Assembly: GCF_020882245.1 (NCBI RefSeq)
Contig: NC_083599.1
Span: 10,788,001 to 10,852,000 of the forward strand
Reading direction: 5' to 3'
Length of the DNA stretch: 64,000 bases
Source: Rhopalosiphum padi
Lineage: Eukaryota > Arthropoda > Insecta > Hemiptera > Aphididae
The position numbers and the translations under genes are program-made. Of this stretch, positions 22,119-33,775 are shown in pieces (the first letter of the stretch is position 1; every line of letters begins with the position of its first letter). A model generated the notes under the pieces. That model was not told the DNA's origin. It ran no database searches and saw only the letters and a program-made list of their open reading frames with translations.

Positions 22119-23214
22119 GAAATACGAACTCTCCCTGTACACTAAATCTACTATGAATACTGCCTCTGATACAGTGGTACATAACACACACACACACACA
22201 CATGGTTATTTAGTCACAGAACTAAAACTAGAGCGGATGAGAATATAGTATAATAAAATAATATACATAATATACATCATACATATTATTATAATACAGT
22301 TTTATTTTATTTTTAAATAATTTAACTAAATTTCTAGATGTAAAAATAAATTTTCTAATTTGTACCATTGTATCATATAAAGTATGAAATTATAATATTA
22401 TTTACATAATATCCTAATAGATTATATTGTTGTTAATACAGTAATTTTTTTTATTTTCAGCCACCGTTGATGCATTAAAAAAATAAATTTAAATGTTAAA
22501 ATAATAAAATATCACTATATAACTGATCTATTTTGAGATTCTAAAATAATGCGTTTTTAGGGGTGGAAAAAGTGCGATATCATAATGTTTTCGCTTTTCC
22601 GTGAACAATAATCTATCAGTTAATAATAAATCTAAAATGTACAAAAAGTGTGATTATTTGGGTTTTTTTATATATATTTTTTAATAATAATAATAGATAT
22701 ACCTACCTGTTTGTTATTTTATAATACATAGATATATTTTCGAACATCACTCAACGCAGGAATGCAGGATCGTAGTAACGCGGCTGCAGATCACCAGCTT
22801 TACCTATATAATAGGTATATAAGATATAATATATTATAATAACGAATATCATTATAACTTATAACGGCGATAGTCGATACATCGATATTATAATTTATTG
22901 TATTATCAATATTATTATCCACGACAGTTTCGTGACGATATATGTATACGGCGATATAATATTATTATTTTTTATTTTTATAATAAATATACAATCTATA
23001 CTACTTAGCATAATAAGTATAAGTGAACAGAGAAGAAAGAAAAAAAAAGAACATGGTATGCGTGATTAAGAAAATAAGAAGTCACCCACTAGTGAATCTT
23101 TACTTGAGGGGTGATTGTGGAAAGATTTAATAAGATATTACTATATTAGGAGAGAGAAGAAACAAGGAGAGAGACGAGTTTGAGTGAATTTAATTGATTA
23201 TTATTATCTTTATT
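22119..23214. other. AT-rich non-coding stretch
   Basis: A short (CA)n tract lies near 22188-22202. The segment 23030-23214 may be the 3' untranslated part of the minus-strand LINE next to it, but no tail or target duplication could be placed. No gene was seen. Confidence 0.4.
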
Positions 23215-23760
23215 TGATCTCTGCACCATCTCCTTTTCAGTCGACGGCAAGGATTATTGGAGAGCGTTAAGGTATTTAAGTTATACTGATTAGTGGGTTA
23301 TTATATAGTTTGCCAAACGAGAGAAGAATCGATTATAATATATTATAGATTCTTCTTCGATCGTTTTAACATGTAAATCATTGTGGAGTGTTAGATTAGA
23401 ATGTATGGCGGAGCATTAGTAAGTTGACGTAGAGTGATATTTTGATAAGTTTGTATTCGATTTTTTTGCGCCGCACCCCATAATTGAATATACCGTAAGT
23501 CCAGATAGGTTTTAAGAACGTTTTGTAGATCAGTAGTTTATTTTTCAAACTTATGCATTTGTTTTTTACTAACATAGTTTTGAGCAAACGAGAGCCAGAG
23601 TTAAAATTTAGTCTTTTGGATCGGATGTGTGGGTTCCTTACAAATAAATCTTTAATCTTTTGTCTAGGGCGAGGCCTAAATATATCTCACTGTATCGGAA
23701 GAAGGTGTAGCAATGTTATCCACTGAAAGTGGTGGGCAGACCCCGTGTTTTAAAGTAAAG
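23215..23760 (-). mobile_element. 5'-truncated, frameshifted Jockey-like LINE 3' end
   Basis: Minus-strand translation in three shifting frames gives, in order, HGVCPPLSVDN...TPSSDTVRY, LGLALDKRLK, LLKTMLVKNKCISLKNKLL, IYKTFLKPIWTYGI, then QLWGAAQKN and LRQLTNAPPYI, and finally RRLKRRWCRDQIK. This ordered set (LGL-LDKRL, LIYK--LKPIWTYGIQLWG, APPY, RRLKR-W-RD) is the C-terminal part of Jockey-clade reverse transcriptase proteins. Frameshifts and stops make it dead. Only 23396-23587 is still open in one frame. Confidence 0.75.
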
Positions 23761-23859
23761 GTGGTATGAATTGACACAATATTATAATATCATTGCAGAC
23801 ATTGTATAATAATCGCTATAGTACATAACGTCGTAAACGGACAACGAGTGCGAATATTG

Positions 23860-24659
23860 CATCGGCGGACTGCGGATGAGCGAGTTGCAGTTTTCCGCGT
23901 GCACCGCTTGCGCGAGCGCAATAGACGCGTACTTACCTATAATAATAATTATACATCATAACAACGCGTAATACTAAAATATACACAGGTAATAGGTTTA
24001 TACTTTGTACAATTATTATTATCGCGATGTGCAATATAATAATATACATATTGACGACGATGTTTATAACGTGTAGTTTATTATTATTTTATGCTCAATG
24101 ACACTACGAGTACAATAATTATTATATTGTATTATTATTATAGGCGATGCACCGGGGCGGCGGCCGACGTGCAATGATGCGAAATAATGTTATACTCGCA
24201 AACAATAACTTACAGTATATTTATTATATACGTATAGGTACCTGCCCGACAATAATAACAACGGAGCCGTCCGCGTCGCGAGGCTGATGTTTTGCAACTA
24301 TACGGCGCGTTGCGAGGCGTACATAATATGATAATATTATATACATATGTATACATATAGTAATATGTAAATGTGCACGTAAGATGTAACATAATACAAT
24401 ACCATTGGGTTTTTAGTGACGACGCGTCGACGCTGTAATTATAATAACTATCATCCGTGTTGGCGGCGCGCGGCGGCGGAGGTCGGTTGTTCCTGGCGCG
24501 CGCGCGCGTTCGCGCGACATAAACGCACCGCCCGCCAAAGACGCCCACGACGTGTCATACGATATATTATTATGAGCCGTGTAATATCGCGATGTCGTTA
24601 ATCGTTTGCACTGGGGCGTATGTGTTCTGATACACTACGCGGACGCCTCGTAGTTGTTG

Positions 24660-24660
<1 letters not shown>
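23860..24660. promoter_or_regulatory. CpG-rich island, possible promoter or 5' exon region
   Basis: GC and CpG density rise sharply against the AT-rich background, most strongly at 24440-24560 where CGCG runs occur. Overlapping open segments on both strands (24210-24548 minus, 24416-24601 plus) are low-complexity Arg/Ala translations and are unlikely to be real. In AT-rich insect genomes such islands often mark promoters or first exons, but no spliced gene could be connected. Confidence 0.3.

Positions 24661-24690
<30 letters not shown>
24661..24690. repeat. (TG)15 microsatellite
   Basis: Thirty bases of uninterrupted TG repeat directly follow the CpG-rich block. Confidence 0.95.
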
Positions 24691-24691
<1 letters not shown>

Positions 24692-24793
24692 CATAATATT
24701 AATTGATTATAATTTGCAACTAATCGGTGACGACGGCTGGTAGAGGAAGTGGTATACCTATAAAATAATAATTAAATATTTATATGTGATTGC

Positions 24794-25546
24794 CAGTGTC
24801 GAGTAATGTTAACGTAACGAAAGTAACGCGTTACTGTAACGTATACGTTACTTTTTTTTATTATTTGTAACGCAACACTAGATATCGCCACTTTCGTTGG
24901 GGTTGTTTTTCCAATATGCACCTACATAGTATAATATACGAAAATGCAATATACATTTTTATTTTGATTAATAATATAATAATTAAATAATACAATAAAT
25001 TTCATCGATACCGACTATAGGTACCTTATGGATAATTAATGTAAATTTATATTTAATTTTAACTCGTCGCTATTCAGTTTCAACGTTTTGAATCACGCTA
25101 ATTACAATAAAATTATTTAAATAAATTATATTTTAAATTTACTTTTTTTCAAATACATACAACGTTTTCTATAAACATGTCGTGTTGACTAATGTTATTA
25201 TGTTAAATTATGTTTAACACAAACATACAAAAATAGCTAAAAATTAATAATTGTTAAATATATTTTTTTTTTTTAAAGTGGAAATATTATTTAGTTATTG
25301 TAGGTGTTTCTAATTACGTTACATAACGATTATTAAAAGAAAATTGAAGAAATACATGTATACTGTTTTATTTCGTAACGTGGAAGTAACGTAATTACTT
25401 TTTAGATTAAATTGAAACTTGAAAGTAAAGTAACTTCATTACAATATTTTAGTTAAGTAACTTCATTACTTTAACTTCAATGTAACTAGTAATAATGTAT
25501 TATGTATTATAATTTAGTATTTATTATCGTAACTTACCCAGCACTG
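24794..25546. mobile_element. hAT-like element with GTAACG subterminal palindromes
   Basis: The left end CAGTGTCGAGTAATGTTA and the reverse complement of the right end CAGTGCTGGGTAAGTTA align well. The left end is followed by repeated GTAACG motifs arranged as two back-to-back perfect palindromes (24822-24835 and 24836-24851). Further GTAACG copies lie inside the right part (about 25374-25395). The 8-bp flanks (GTGATTGC and AATTGAAT) do not match, so the target duplication is lost or the ends are misplaced. There is no transposase ORF. Confidence 0.5.
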
Positions 25547-26819
25547 AATTGAATGATGATTGCATGGTCGTGCGATGATCGTCTTATGGTGAGTGGTGAC
25601 CGTGCATATGTTATAGCAGAATTAACAAAACTGTTGTAAACGGGTGGGGGAGTTATGAGGGGTGATTTATCCTCACGTGATCTATTTTCAACATTTGTAA
25701 TAATATTATATATTGTTGATAAGTTTATAAAAACAATAAACAAATAATGTGAATAGTAATAAAAAATGGTTTTTATTCTATAATCTGATAAAATGTAAAT
25801 ATCTTCTTGCAATTGTTGATATCAAAATTGTTTTTCCCATGCAACAATGAAAACATTAAATATTAGTAGAACCAATGTTAAGCCTTTGTTAAGGTAAATA
25901 CTATACTTAATAAATGTGCTTTAGGCTTAAAATAAATATTTATATAAATCCAATAAATATTATTAGAATAGCAGTTCAAACATATAACATTTATATTATT
26001 AAGTATAAATTACAATATTTTTAGGTTTTTCTCATTTATTTTAGTTAGATTAAAATTATATTTAAAATGTTAACCCTTTGATATTTTATAAGCTGTGTAA
26101 TTATCATGTTATTCTAGACTTGGCTAAAATAGCTGTTATCGTAGAATTGTAAATGTTAACACTGCAAGTGAAATATTAGATAAACAGGTAAAATTTGATT
26201 AAGTAATTAAGATACAATATTTTTAACTATTGATTAATATTTTAATTATAAATTGATCAACATTAAGTTTTTAATTATCAAAGGTTATGTTAAAATATCA
26301 GTTACCTCATCCTTCCATATGACCCTCCATCACTGGGTATACCTAGACTATTACACCTTCATAGCCATTGATAATATTATATTACAATTTGTATTACGGC
26401 CACTACCTATGCGTTACAGGAACTACTACGTTGTTTTATTAAATTCAATTGTCTATAACATATAAATTAATAACAATATTATACATATCTGCATGGGTTT
26501 CTAAATTATATAACAATACTATCATTAAATAATAACAATATCATAATAATTAATAGGTTTAAAGCATAGAGTACTCTATGGTTTAAAGCGTTTATGCCTA
26601 TAGTTATTGTATAAGTTATTAATATTACCTATACAGTATACTTGTTTTTAAATAGTTATAGCTCATTATTCGCGGATTTATATGCGCTAAAAGTCTTAAA
26701 TATGCATAAAATAATATATGCAATAAAATGTTTAAAATATTAAATTATGCATAAAAATATTAGCAAAAATAACATTTATTTTTTGAACATTTAATAATTA
26801 ATACAATGTATTTTAAAAA
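25547..26819. other. AT-rich non-coding stretch
   Basis: Open segments at 25534-25812 (minus) and 26253-26465 (plus) show no recognisable domain. No other feature was seen. Confidence 0.45.
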
Positions 26820-27774
26820 AGGGTAGGCAAGTGAGTATCGCTCTGCTGTATAGTAGAGATGGATAGTAGGTTACTATTTATAATGGATGTGTTAAATTTG
26901 AATACAATGACAGGTAATCATTGTATACGAAAAACCATTCTAAACGGAGATGAATTGTCAGTCTAGGATAATTAGTAGGATATATTATATTATTATCTAA
27001 TACCTATATTTAAATTGTAATATATCGTTATTTGTACGCAATTTCGTAAAAAATTATTTTATACGCTCATAATTTTTTTCTGTATCGATGCTAAAATTTT
27101 TTTATACAGTTATTTGAAGAAAATGTTATGGAGAACTTTGTATTGGGTTTTTTAACCTTAGGTATAAATCACAAACATTTTATGAATTATTCTTTACAAA
27201 TTTTAGGGATTTTCGTAAACATTTGAACTTTAGTGCTTATAAACAAAAATTGTGATTAACGATATTTGATTTTTTTTCTACGATAAGTACAACTTATAAT
27301 AAAACTTGTAGTACATTTTAAAGATCTTTTGGAGCTCCAAATTTTTTTTTTAGGCATTTCAAAAAAAAAAAACTTAAAAACAAATCAAAAATTTCTATTG
27401 TCTATAAAAGTTTAAAATAAAGTCAAAATATTTAAAAAAATTTAATCGTAAATAGATAACACTAATATAAACATTTGGTGAAAATTTTAATTATTTACAT
27501 TATCAATGATTCATTTTTTAGTTACAGAAAAATAAAAAAATCGATTTTTTCAAAAACTGGTTATGCGTAAAAATTCCCGTTACTTTTTTAGGGATTCCCT
27601 AACGCGTTTAAAAACTACTGACATTTTTTTACTTTTGACCTAAAGTACCAACTAGATGTCAAAAATCAAGGCACTATTACTCTTCCAAAACGCGATGAAA
27701 GACACAATAAAAAAAACACATTATTGTAAAATCAATACATTCATCACTCCGTTCAGAATCTAAAACTACGGAAC
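26820..27774. repeat. dispersed repeat, possible non-autonomous DNA transposon
   Basis: The left part has GGCAAGTGAGTATCGCTCTG and CATTCTAAACGGAGATGAA (about 26935-26953). The right part has the reverse-oriented ATTCATCACTCCGTTCAGAATC (about 27739-27760). The two GATTCTRAACGGAG blocks are inverted relative to each other, suggesting element ends. Related copies occur at about 2141-2304, 31740-32110 and 45684-45740. The family looks typical of interspersed repeats in aphid genomes (recall, not searched). No ORF. Confidence 0.45.
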
Positions 27775-29119
27775 CCTATACTATAGATACTTATCTACTT
27801 TTCTTCATTTTCACGTCACTTTCATCATCTAGTATACATATTTTATTTCCCCGATTATTTGGGAAAACCGTTTATACCTACAAGTATACCTATTAATTTA
27901 TTTTGATATTAATCGAAACTATAAAAATATAATATCTTTTTCTTATATTATAATAGACCATATTATATATTTCAAAAATGTTTAAAAAACAAAAAAAAAC
28001 ATCGAAATATACACTAAAAGATATATGCAATTAAAATTGTAAAATAAGCCCTTAAAATAAAATATGTCGAAATATGTAATAAAAAAATTTCATTTTTTAA
28101 ATCGTTATATTATGAAACAAATTTTGTGTTCACTAAGCATATCATACGATCAGCTAGAATAAATATGCAAGTGCATACGATATACGAATCCGCGCTCTAT
28201 TCATTAAGTAATAACACATAAGGAACTTATGCAACATAATTAAATTTTTATAATATGTAATAAAATTCGAAATTTTTCTATTGTGAACATATATTTTTAT
28301 TAACTTGTTGCACGTTGATGGCTATTACAATAATATTTGTCATAGACACGTGCATACATAATATATATTACATTATTACACTTAAATTTTTCTTATGATT
28401 AATGATATATTATACATTGTTGTAAAAATAATCTATACATATAAATATTACATGTATCTTACACCAGAATGTAAAAATATGGCTTAAAACAATGTTCAAA
28501 AAATCTATAGGTAATTATATGTTGTTGTACGTTAGATATATTTAATGAAAATATTTTGATAATAAATATCTACAAAAACAGATTTTGATTAAAAAGTTTT
28601 AAATGTATTGTAGTTCTCTTTGAAATGTAAATAAATACTTATAATTGTTATTGAACAAATTATGACTTATAAAGGCCATACAAAGATGTTAGTTAGATTG
28701 GTAAAACTGATAAAAGTTATAATAAATTACAATTTTGTATAGTATATACTTTATTTTTTTTTTCGTATATCGTATGGCAATATTTTAAACTATATAATCT
28801 GTATTTTATACTTGTAAGTAACTTCAGCTGACTTCAGTTTAGAGTATAGTTCATAGTTGTATGTATATAAATATATAAATATATAATTATATAAACAAAT
28901 AAAAACTATTCAACGTTTACATTTGAATAATTAGTCAATATAAAGTTAAAGTAAATACTTATAAAATATAGAAAGTAACTAAATATTTTAGTAATTGATT
29001 ATTTTTATTTTTTTTTTTTATTAACATAGACATTTTAGATTCTTAACTTCAACCATTACCTCTCCATACTTCTTCGTTTGTTGTTATCTCTTTGACTTTT
29101 TATTACTAATTTTGTACGT
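27775..29119. other. AT-rich non-coding stretch
   Basis: No gene or bounded repeat was recognised. Confidence 0.5.
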
Positions 29120-29466
29120 TCAACATAAGGTCTTTTGGACTCTATCCAATCATGCCTGTCTTAAGCGACTTATCGATTTTTTGTCTGCCAGTATTTATTT
29201 GGTCTTGGTGACCTTATTGATTACTTGTTCCCGGCCCCGAAATACATCTCTTGCTTAGTTTATCCTTCTGCTTTTCATTGTTTACATTATATCTGAGTCG
29301 TTTAACATGTTTATTACTTCTTCAGTTCTTCATTATTTCTTTGTTCGTTATCTCTCGTGTTCTGATTTCTTTTGTAGTAAAAAATTAGTCGCAACACTTT
29401 TTTTTCAAACTTTGCTAGACTTTGATCATCACTTTTTGTCGTAGCCTATGTTTCACATACATAATA
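29120..29466 (-). mobile_element. degenerate non-LTR retrotransposon C-terminus (RTE-like)
   Basis: The minus strand reads YYVCET, then ATTKSDDQSLAKFEKKVLR, NNEELKK, MKSRRIN-ARDVFRGRE and AWLDRVQKTL across two frames with several stops. The order 'Y-CE(T) ... L--FE-KVLR-I ... N-EL ... K--R--WA-HV-R ... W-DRV-KDL' is the conserved C-terminal tail of RTE/CR1-type reverse transcriptase proteins. It is clearly dead, and its upstream part (above 29466) was not recognisable. Confidence 0.6.
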
Positions 29467-29900
29467 GGGTTATTGAGCTTATCATTACTTTATATAAGGT
29501 TTATTTGGACATTAACATTAGTATGGATTTTAAAAAATTTTCAAAGTATATAAACACATTTAATCAATTTGTTTGCATAGAATTAAAAATTAATATTCAT
29601 ATTTTAGTAGTTAAATTAATTATTTATTAGAGTTTAAATAGTGTTAGTAATATAAATTATTTTACATAATATAGGTACCTAAATTTAAATTCGACCGTGT
29701 ATTTAAAAGTCAGTTAGGTATAAATGTTTAATATTCAAATTTATGGGCGATTGAAATTCAGATTTATACAACATTGCATATTCATCAGTAAAATAAATAT
29801 TACTCATAAGATTTTTTTTATATTTTGTGATTCAAAAACAAATAACCAAAAATACTTGATATTTTCACAAAATGTGTATAATATAATACATTTATATACA
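29467..29900. other. AT-rich non-coding stretch
   Basis: The 60-codon open segment at 29448-29630 (plus) overlaps the LINE remnant in antisense and is probably chance. Nothing else was seen. Confidence 0.4.
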
Positions 29901-32900
29901 TGATAACATTTTCAAAATTTTTCGATTATTTTTAGTAATTTATAACTATGAAAATGTTTTGCATTTTTTCTATGTAATACGTTGATAAGACATTTTTCGA
30001 TCAGCTAAAAAGCATGAAAGTTTAATACAAGATAACACATAAGTTGTTATTATAACTATATAAAAAGCTTTTAAATACGTACAATTCAATTTTAGCATTT
30101 TAAATTCATATATTAATAAAATTTCTTGAAATTATGAAAATTGATTTTGCAGTTGAAAGTTTATAAAATGTGCAGTATTTTAGCTAAGGCTTGAAAGTTT
30201 AATACAAAGTTTCTCATAAGTATTTCACACTGAAACCCAAAAATCTAAATATATATATATAAGTATTTGTATTTGTTGTATTAAATAATAAATAACCGTA
30301 TAGAGACTTGAAATTTTCACCAAATAGTCATTGCTATTTACTATACTTGGTATAGTTGTCATAAGTTTATATTTCAACTTACATTGTTACAAATAAGGTT
30401 AAAAAAATTGATAGAAGATTCTCGTTTGTTACGATAATTGTTCATGAAGGATTAAAGTTGAAATGTTGAAGACCTTCAATATTTAAAAGGATAATTAATT
30501 TTATATTTTTATGAATATTTAGTGAAGTTATTTGTTTATGTAATTTGAGGAAATTTTAAATACCATTTTTTGATTATTATATTACTTCTATAATGTAGTT
30601 GTATTATAGTTTAATATATACAGTAAAATAAACAATCTCAGAACAATAAGACTAGCTAGTCCAAATCCAGACAACGAAATAAACACCATAACATTTTTCA
30701 AAGCAACACAAATGCTGCAATTATTATAAGATAACACCAACAACTATATGTATTTAATTAACAAATTATTTATTTATATTTTATATATATTTGTTTTCTA
30801 TAATGCTAATGGCCTTAGTTGTCGAAGCAGAAATTGATGATAATTTTAAGACCAATAGAAAATAAACAATTTAATATTTCAATAAGTACACAAATAACAA
30901 ATGGAATAAAATATATTATTAAATTATTATTATACTATCTAACCAAAAAGTAAAAATGTGTAATCGTATTATGGTAATTGAGTAAATCACTGCATCTAAT
31001 GTATGAGTCAAGCTTGTATTTAATAAAAATCATTGCATAATACGAAATACAATTCTGAGCCAGTTTGTTAATTAGCCCATATTACTAGGTATAATATTAT
31101 AAAATTAATATTTAATTATTTTAATATTGTATAATATTTATTATATATATTTCATATCATTATTATTGTAATTAACTTTTAGTAAATATATCAACTTACC
31201 ATAAAACAGTATAAATTATGAATATGCATGGTATAAATAGCATATAATTAATCTAAATGTTTTTAAAAATGTCATTTATCAATGTATATATAAAATATAA
31301 AAATATCAGTAAAAGTGTGAAAACCTTACGAAAAATATGTTTGATATTAAATTACAATTATTGTTCTTCTCCGTTTAAATATCTAATTTCGTTCGTCCAA
31401 ATTTTAACTTAAACTTAAAATGTTTATAAAAAAAGCTGTCTTTATTATTTTAGAGTTTTGACTACACGATGAACTACTTATGAGGAACCTTGTATTAAAT
31501 TTTAAAAGCTTAGCCAAAAAAATTGAACATTTTATACAATTTTACTACAAAATTCTTTTAAATTATTCGTGAATTTCAAGGATTTTGTCAACATATAATT
31601 TTCAAATATGCGTAAAAAAATTGTAAAAAATTGTGCGTATGATTTCTAATATTTGTATATAAATATAATTCATACAACTATATTATAAGATCAATTTATG
31701 TGGGATTTTGTATTACATTTTCAAGAATTGTTAGCCATGAATAATATTTTATATAAAAAAAAGTGGACAGGTACTGTCTAGCTGTACATTAGAAGTCAAA
31801 TGAGTCACCGTGGTGGATGTGAATCACGAATTCAATGATTTACATTGGATCTAAAGAACAATTTTGAGTGGACACGGTCTATTAGCCCTTAATATTGATA
31901 AGTTGATTTTATGCTATATTTTAGATTCTGAATGGAGCGATATATATATATATATTGAATTTACAATGATGTGTGTTTTTTTTTATGAATACACAATGCG
32001 TTGTCTTTAAATTGTTACGATTTTCAAAAACGTTGGTGGTTCTGGATATGAAAGTGGATCTAGTTCCTAGATTCTAGTATGTAGAAGTCAAATTTAAAAC
32101 TTCCTAGTACTTATTTTCATAGTCGGAAAAAATAAACAAAAAATTAAGGAAAAACCAGAATTTTTATACAAAACCAATTTTTGACAAATTCGATTTTGTT
32201 TTTTTGATGTAACTCAAAAACAAATGAGCGTACTTGACATTTTTACAAGTATTTATGTTATAATTTTATAATTACAAAACAATATAATTTTCAAAATATT
32301 TTTTTATTTATAATCTGTTGATAGGCATAAGAAATTTTCAATTTTCTTTTAGTTTTTTTTTCGTAAGTGTTAATTAATAATTTTCTATGAAATGCTTGAA
32401 AATTTAATAAAAATCTATGATTTATTATATTTTCAGTTCTATAATATCAAAATGATCTGTAATTATGATATTTTATATGAGCTTAAAAGTAAGAATTTTG
32501 CTTAAAAATCGTAAAAATTAGTAAATCATTTTGTTTTAGTTATAAATTCATAAACATTTCAGTTTGTTTGCTTAAGATTTAAAGAAGGTTCTTTTTTAGT
32601 TGTTCAACCTGTTTATTAAAAAAAAAATCCACTGAAGTTAAAGTTATTTTTTATCATAATTTTAACTTTAAATATTTACGACATTCGATATTCACCCATA
32701 AAATAATTATTTCACTTCAAACAATTATTGATATTTTATTATATTTAAAAAAATATATTATAATTTATAATAGATATTTAAAATTGTCACTAAATGTTAA
32801 TATTATCTTTTCATTAATAATTTGTATGATAAAATTTCCAAAATTATGTAACTCATTTTAAGTTATTTATAGGAATGAGAAGTTTTCAATTATTTTTTGT

Positions 32901-33200
32901 CTTTTTCTATAAAAAACGATAAAAAATCATTCTTTTGATCAAATTTCTTAAAAATTTAGTACAAGATTCTATAAAATTTATCTATTTAAAAATGTTAAAA
33001 ATAGTTAGTACAAAGCACAATTTTTTTTTATACGTATTTAAAGTTAGAATTTTTACAAAATTCGTTAAAACCACAAAAAATTTCAAACTATTTTGTAGTT
33101 AAAAATTATAAAAAGTTTTTTTTTTGTAACTAATAGTTTTGAAAATTGAATACAAAATTCTTCATAAGTAATTCATACTGAAATCGAAAAATCTAAAAAA
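29901..33200. repeat. cluster of dispersed-repeat copies in both orientations
   Basis: A conserved block of the type 'TTGAAAATTTAATACAAGATTCCTCATAAGT' (shown as a consensus idea, not one copy) recurs near 30010, 30187, 32388, 32945 and 33138 on the plus strand, and near 31470 and 31700 on the minus strand. AAGTGGACAGGTACTGTCTA and TTAGATTCTGAATGGAGCGA (31761, 31921) tie the cluster to the 26.8-27.8 kb family. It may be several nested copies or one element with internal repeats. No coding potential was seen. Confidence 0.45.
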
Positions 33201-33327
33201 GGTTTAAAGACAATATTTTATAGACATTGTAAAGTTCCAATTAGGACGAAATCACTTATTAAAACGATAAATAACGATATGTTAATTATTTTGTTATAAT
33301 TTGAAAAAATGTAGGTATTCATGAGAA

Positions 33328-33775
33328 CTTAAGAGTACGTTATACCCGCATGTATTGTCTCTCTCTTACTAATGTAGATCATAGCTAATTTGCATTCAGC
33401 AGAACAGATTTTGTGATGTTAGATTTAATATAAGAGTTAATTTACCTATTATCAAACTTAAATGTAATAATATTATCTTCTAGGGCCTTTCATAGGCTTT
33501 TATTGATATTTTAATTTTTAACCGAATTACGAGTATTTTAAAGTTTTAATATTTTACATAGCTATAACTCACTTAAAAATTAAGATATCAATAAAAGCCT
33601 ATGAGAGGCCCTAGAAGATAATATTATTACCTTTAAGTTTGATAATAGGTAAATTTACTCTAATATTAAATCTAACATCACAAAATCTATTCTGCTGAAC
33701 GCAAATTAGCTATGATCTACATTAGTAAGAGAGAGACAACACATGCGGGTATAACGACTATAACGTCCTCTTAAG
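33328..33775. repeat. 448-bp near-perfect palindrome (foldback or MITE)
   Basis: The left arm (about 33328-33520) and right arm (about 33573-33775) are reverse complements over nearly their whole length, with a spacer of about 50 bp. Landmarks are CTTAAGAG/CTCTTAAG at the outer ends, TATACCCGCATGT with ACATGCGGGTATA, TGTAGATCATAGCTAAT with ATTAGCTATGATCTACA, and CTAGGGCC with GGCCCTAG. The right arm has a roughly 8-base insertion near its outer end. The element would fold into a long hairpin. No target duplication or ORF is visible. Confidence 0.8.
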
